Part shown: positions 6,642 to 7,551 of the stretch, one piece after another | Layout of the letters: each line of letters begins with the position of its first letter | Numbering within the stretch: the stretch's first letter is position 1 | Origin: Mageeibacillus sp. UBA1257 | Lineage (GTDB): Bacteria > Bacillota > Clostridia > UBA1212 > UBA1257 | NCBI GenBank assembly: GCA_002308775.1 | Contig: DBVT01000076.1 | Span: 6,590 to 14,140 of the forward strand | Length of the DNA stretch: 7,551 bases | Direction of reading: 5' to 3' | The notes under the pieces: generated by a model | Database searches by the model: none | Seen by the model: only the letters and a program-made list of their open reading frames with translations | What the model was told of the DNA's origin: nothing | Position numbers and translations under genes: made by a program

Positions 6642-6649
6642 AGAGGTGA
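6642..6649 (+). promoter_or_regulatory. Ribosome binding site that fixes the rnpM start at TTG 6655
   Basis: AGAGGTGA is a near-complete anti-16S match placed 5 nt before TTG 6655. The alternative start GTG 6646 lies inside this site and has no site of its own, so TTG 6655 is preferred. Confidence 0.75.
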
Positions 6650-6654
6650 GACTA

Positions 6655-6966
6655 TTGAAGGAGAAAAAAGTTCCCATGAGAACATGCCTCGGCTGCATGA
6701 GCGAAAAACCGAAGAAAGAGCTTCTGAGAATAGTCAAAACTCCGGAGGGAACATTCAAGATCGACAATATCGGAAAAATGAACGGCCGCGGGGCATATTC
6801 CTGCAAAAACATGGAATGCATAAAAAAGATCTGCAAAGGTAAGAAACTCGGAAAAGCTTTCGGAGAGCAGCCCGGACAGGAAGTTTACGATATGATCTTG
6901 CAGGCGGCAGAGAGCGTATTAACATCAGACGGAGGCGGTATTGATGGCAGAAAAGAAGAAATATAA
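6655..6966 (+). CDS. rnpM: RNase P modulator RnpM (YlxR family)
   Basis: The YlxR family is a small RNA-binding protein family; in B. subtilis the member was renamed RnpM after it was found to bind RNase P RNA and modulate the enzyme. From TTG 6655 there are 103 residues, slightly longer than the usual 90 or so. Seen: the opening VPMRTCLGC (6-14), KKELLRIVK (20-28), and the diagnostic D-x-x-GKMNGRGAYSC (37-50), with KNMECIKK after it. Cysteines C11, C14, C50 and C55 are spaced in a way that could bind a metal, as seen in some family members but not all. It starts 22 bp after nusA and its last 23 bases overlap infB, suggesting translational coupling. The extra C-terminal tail (about residues 89-103) is encoded mostly by the overlap and by the ribosome binding site of infB. 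Confidence 0.93.
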   Translation: MKEKKVPMRTCLGCMSEKPKKELLRIVKTPEGTFKIDNIGKMNGRGAYSCKNMECIKKICKGKKLGKAFGEQPGQEVYDMILQAAESVLTSDGGGIDGRKEEI

Positions 6967-7551
6967 GATAAAAGACATAGCCGACAAACTCGGCACTCAG
7001 AGTAAAAAGATCGCCGAAAGACTCGCGGAGATCGGTATAACCAAAAGTCCCGCGGGAAGCCTTGACGAGGACGAGCTTCGAAAGCTCTACGAGCACATAG
7101 GCGACAAAAAAGGCCTGGAGGAACTGGACGGAAAGAAGGAAGAGCCTGAGGAAAAGACAGAATCCCAGCAGGCCAAGCCAAGTCCCGTTACTCAACGTAC
7201 GACGACAAGTCAGACAACAGGCGCATTCATAATCGGAAGACGCGTTGTTCAAAGAGAGGATAATTCTTATTCCAACTATTCGTCGACTGACGACAGAAAA
7301 GGTTCCGACAAAGGCAGAAAAGGCGGAGATTCTTCTGCCGCGAGTTCAGACACGCTTGTCGGTTTTACCAAATCGAAAAGACCGGGAGATTATTCTACGC
7401 TTCTGCAGCAGGAGAAGGGAAAGACACAAGTCGTAAAGAGGGACACAAAGAAGGAAGCTCCCGTCGAAGAAAAGAAAGAAGAGACATCCGAAGCGCCTCA
7501 GACTACGAGCGTTATAAGAAAAGTCAGACGCGTAACGCCCTCTGCTCCTGT
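6944..7551 (+). CDS. infB: Translation initiation factor IF-2, N-terminal part, truncated by the window edge
   Basis: IF-2 is the GTPase that brings fMet-tRNA to the 30S subunit and promotes 50S joining. ATG 6944 has GGAGG (6931-6935) 8 nt upstream, and the frame stays open to the end of the window (202 codons plus 2 bases). Seen: the small IF2 N-terminal helical domain (about residues 6-53), YKIKDIADKLGTQSKKIAER then SLDEDELRKLYEHI, followed by a long low-complexity region rich in Lys, Glu, Ser and Thr (from about 54). This is typical of the variable linker that precedes the G domain. The GTPase domain and tRNA-binding domains lie beyond the window. It overlaps rnpM by 23 bp, and no ylxQ-like gene lies between them. 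Identification rests on the N-terminal domain and operon position, which agree. Confidence 0.94.
   Translation, partial: MAEKKKYKIKDIADKLGTQSKKIAERLAEIGITKSPAGSLDEDELRKLYEHIGDKKGLEELDGKKEEPEEKTESQQAKPSPVTQRTTTSQTTGAFIIGRRVVQREDNSYSNYSSTDDRKGSDKGRKGGDSSAASSDTLVGFTKSKRPGDYSTLLQQEKGKTQVVKRDTKKEAPVEEKKEETSEAPQTTSVIRKVRRVTPSAP

Noticed and set aside
6646..6654. GTG 6646 as the rnpM start
   Set aside because: It lies within the AGAGGTGA ribosome binding site that serves TTG 6655.

Overview
The window looks like chromosomal DNA of a low-to-mid GC anaerobic Bacillota (Clostridia-like) bacterium. The basis is strong AGGAG-type ribosome binding sites, TTG starts, consensus SigA-type promoters (TTGACA, 17 bp, TAAAAT or TAATAT), a B. 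subtilis-type NusA without the proteobacterial C-terminal acidic repeats, and the Firmicutes-style rimP-nusA-rnpM-infB order. I cannot name a genus from sequence alone. No mobile element, tRNA, rRNA or CRISPR array is visible. All supported genes are on the + strand.

Region 1 (1-870): the 3' two-thirds of ftsZ, entering at the tubulin GGGTGTG motif and ending with the conserved C-terminal FtsA/ZapA/SepF-type docking peptide. A clear intrinsic terminator follows. A consensus-like promoter is superimposed on that terminator, with its -10 box in the hairpin loop. This would start a new transcript for the next gene that lacks the 5' arm of the terminator.

Region 2 (898-4700): two genes of unknown function for the cell envelope. 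The first is a 793-residue protein with four N-terminal membrane segments arranged like a CvpA-type domain, followed by about 600 acidic, helix-rich residues predicted outside the membrane. Next comes a 375 bp AT-rich interval holding an inverted repeat and an 81-codon open frame that looks like a beta-sandwich domain remnant. The second gene encodes a 328-residue secreted or N-terminally anchored protein of no recognised family, closed by an intrinsic terminator.

Region 3 (4752-7551): the start of the transcription/translation operon rimP-nusA-rnpM-infB, with infB running off the end. It has a near-perfect promoter and a leader of about 94 nt that contains an intrinsic-terminator-like hairpin before the rimP ribosome binding site. 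This is the layout expected for attenuation of a nusA operon. rimP and rnpM both most likely start at TTG. The ylxQ (L7Ae-like) gene that sits between rnpM and infB in B. subtilis is absent here, and rnpM overlaps infB by 23 bp.

Together the housekeeping genes cover cell division (FtsZ), 30S maturation (RimP), elongation, pausing and termination control (NusA), RNase P modulation (RnpM) and translation initiation (IF-2). The two envelope genes between them are the unexplained part. The best candidates for something undescribed are the CvpA-like protein with the large outer domain, and the leader hairpin controlling the nusA operon.
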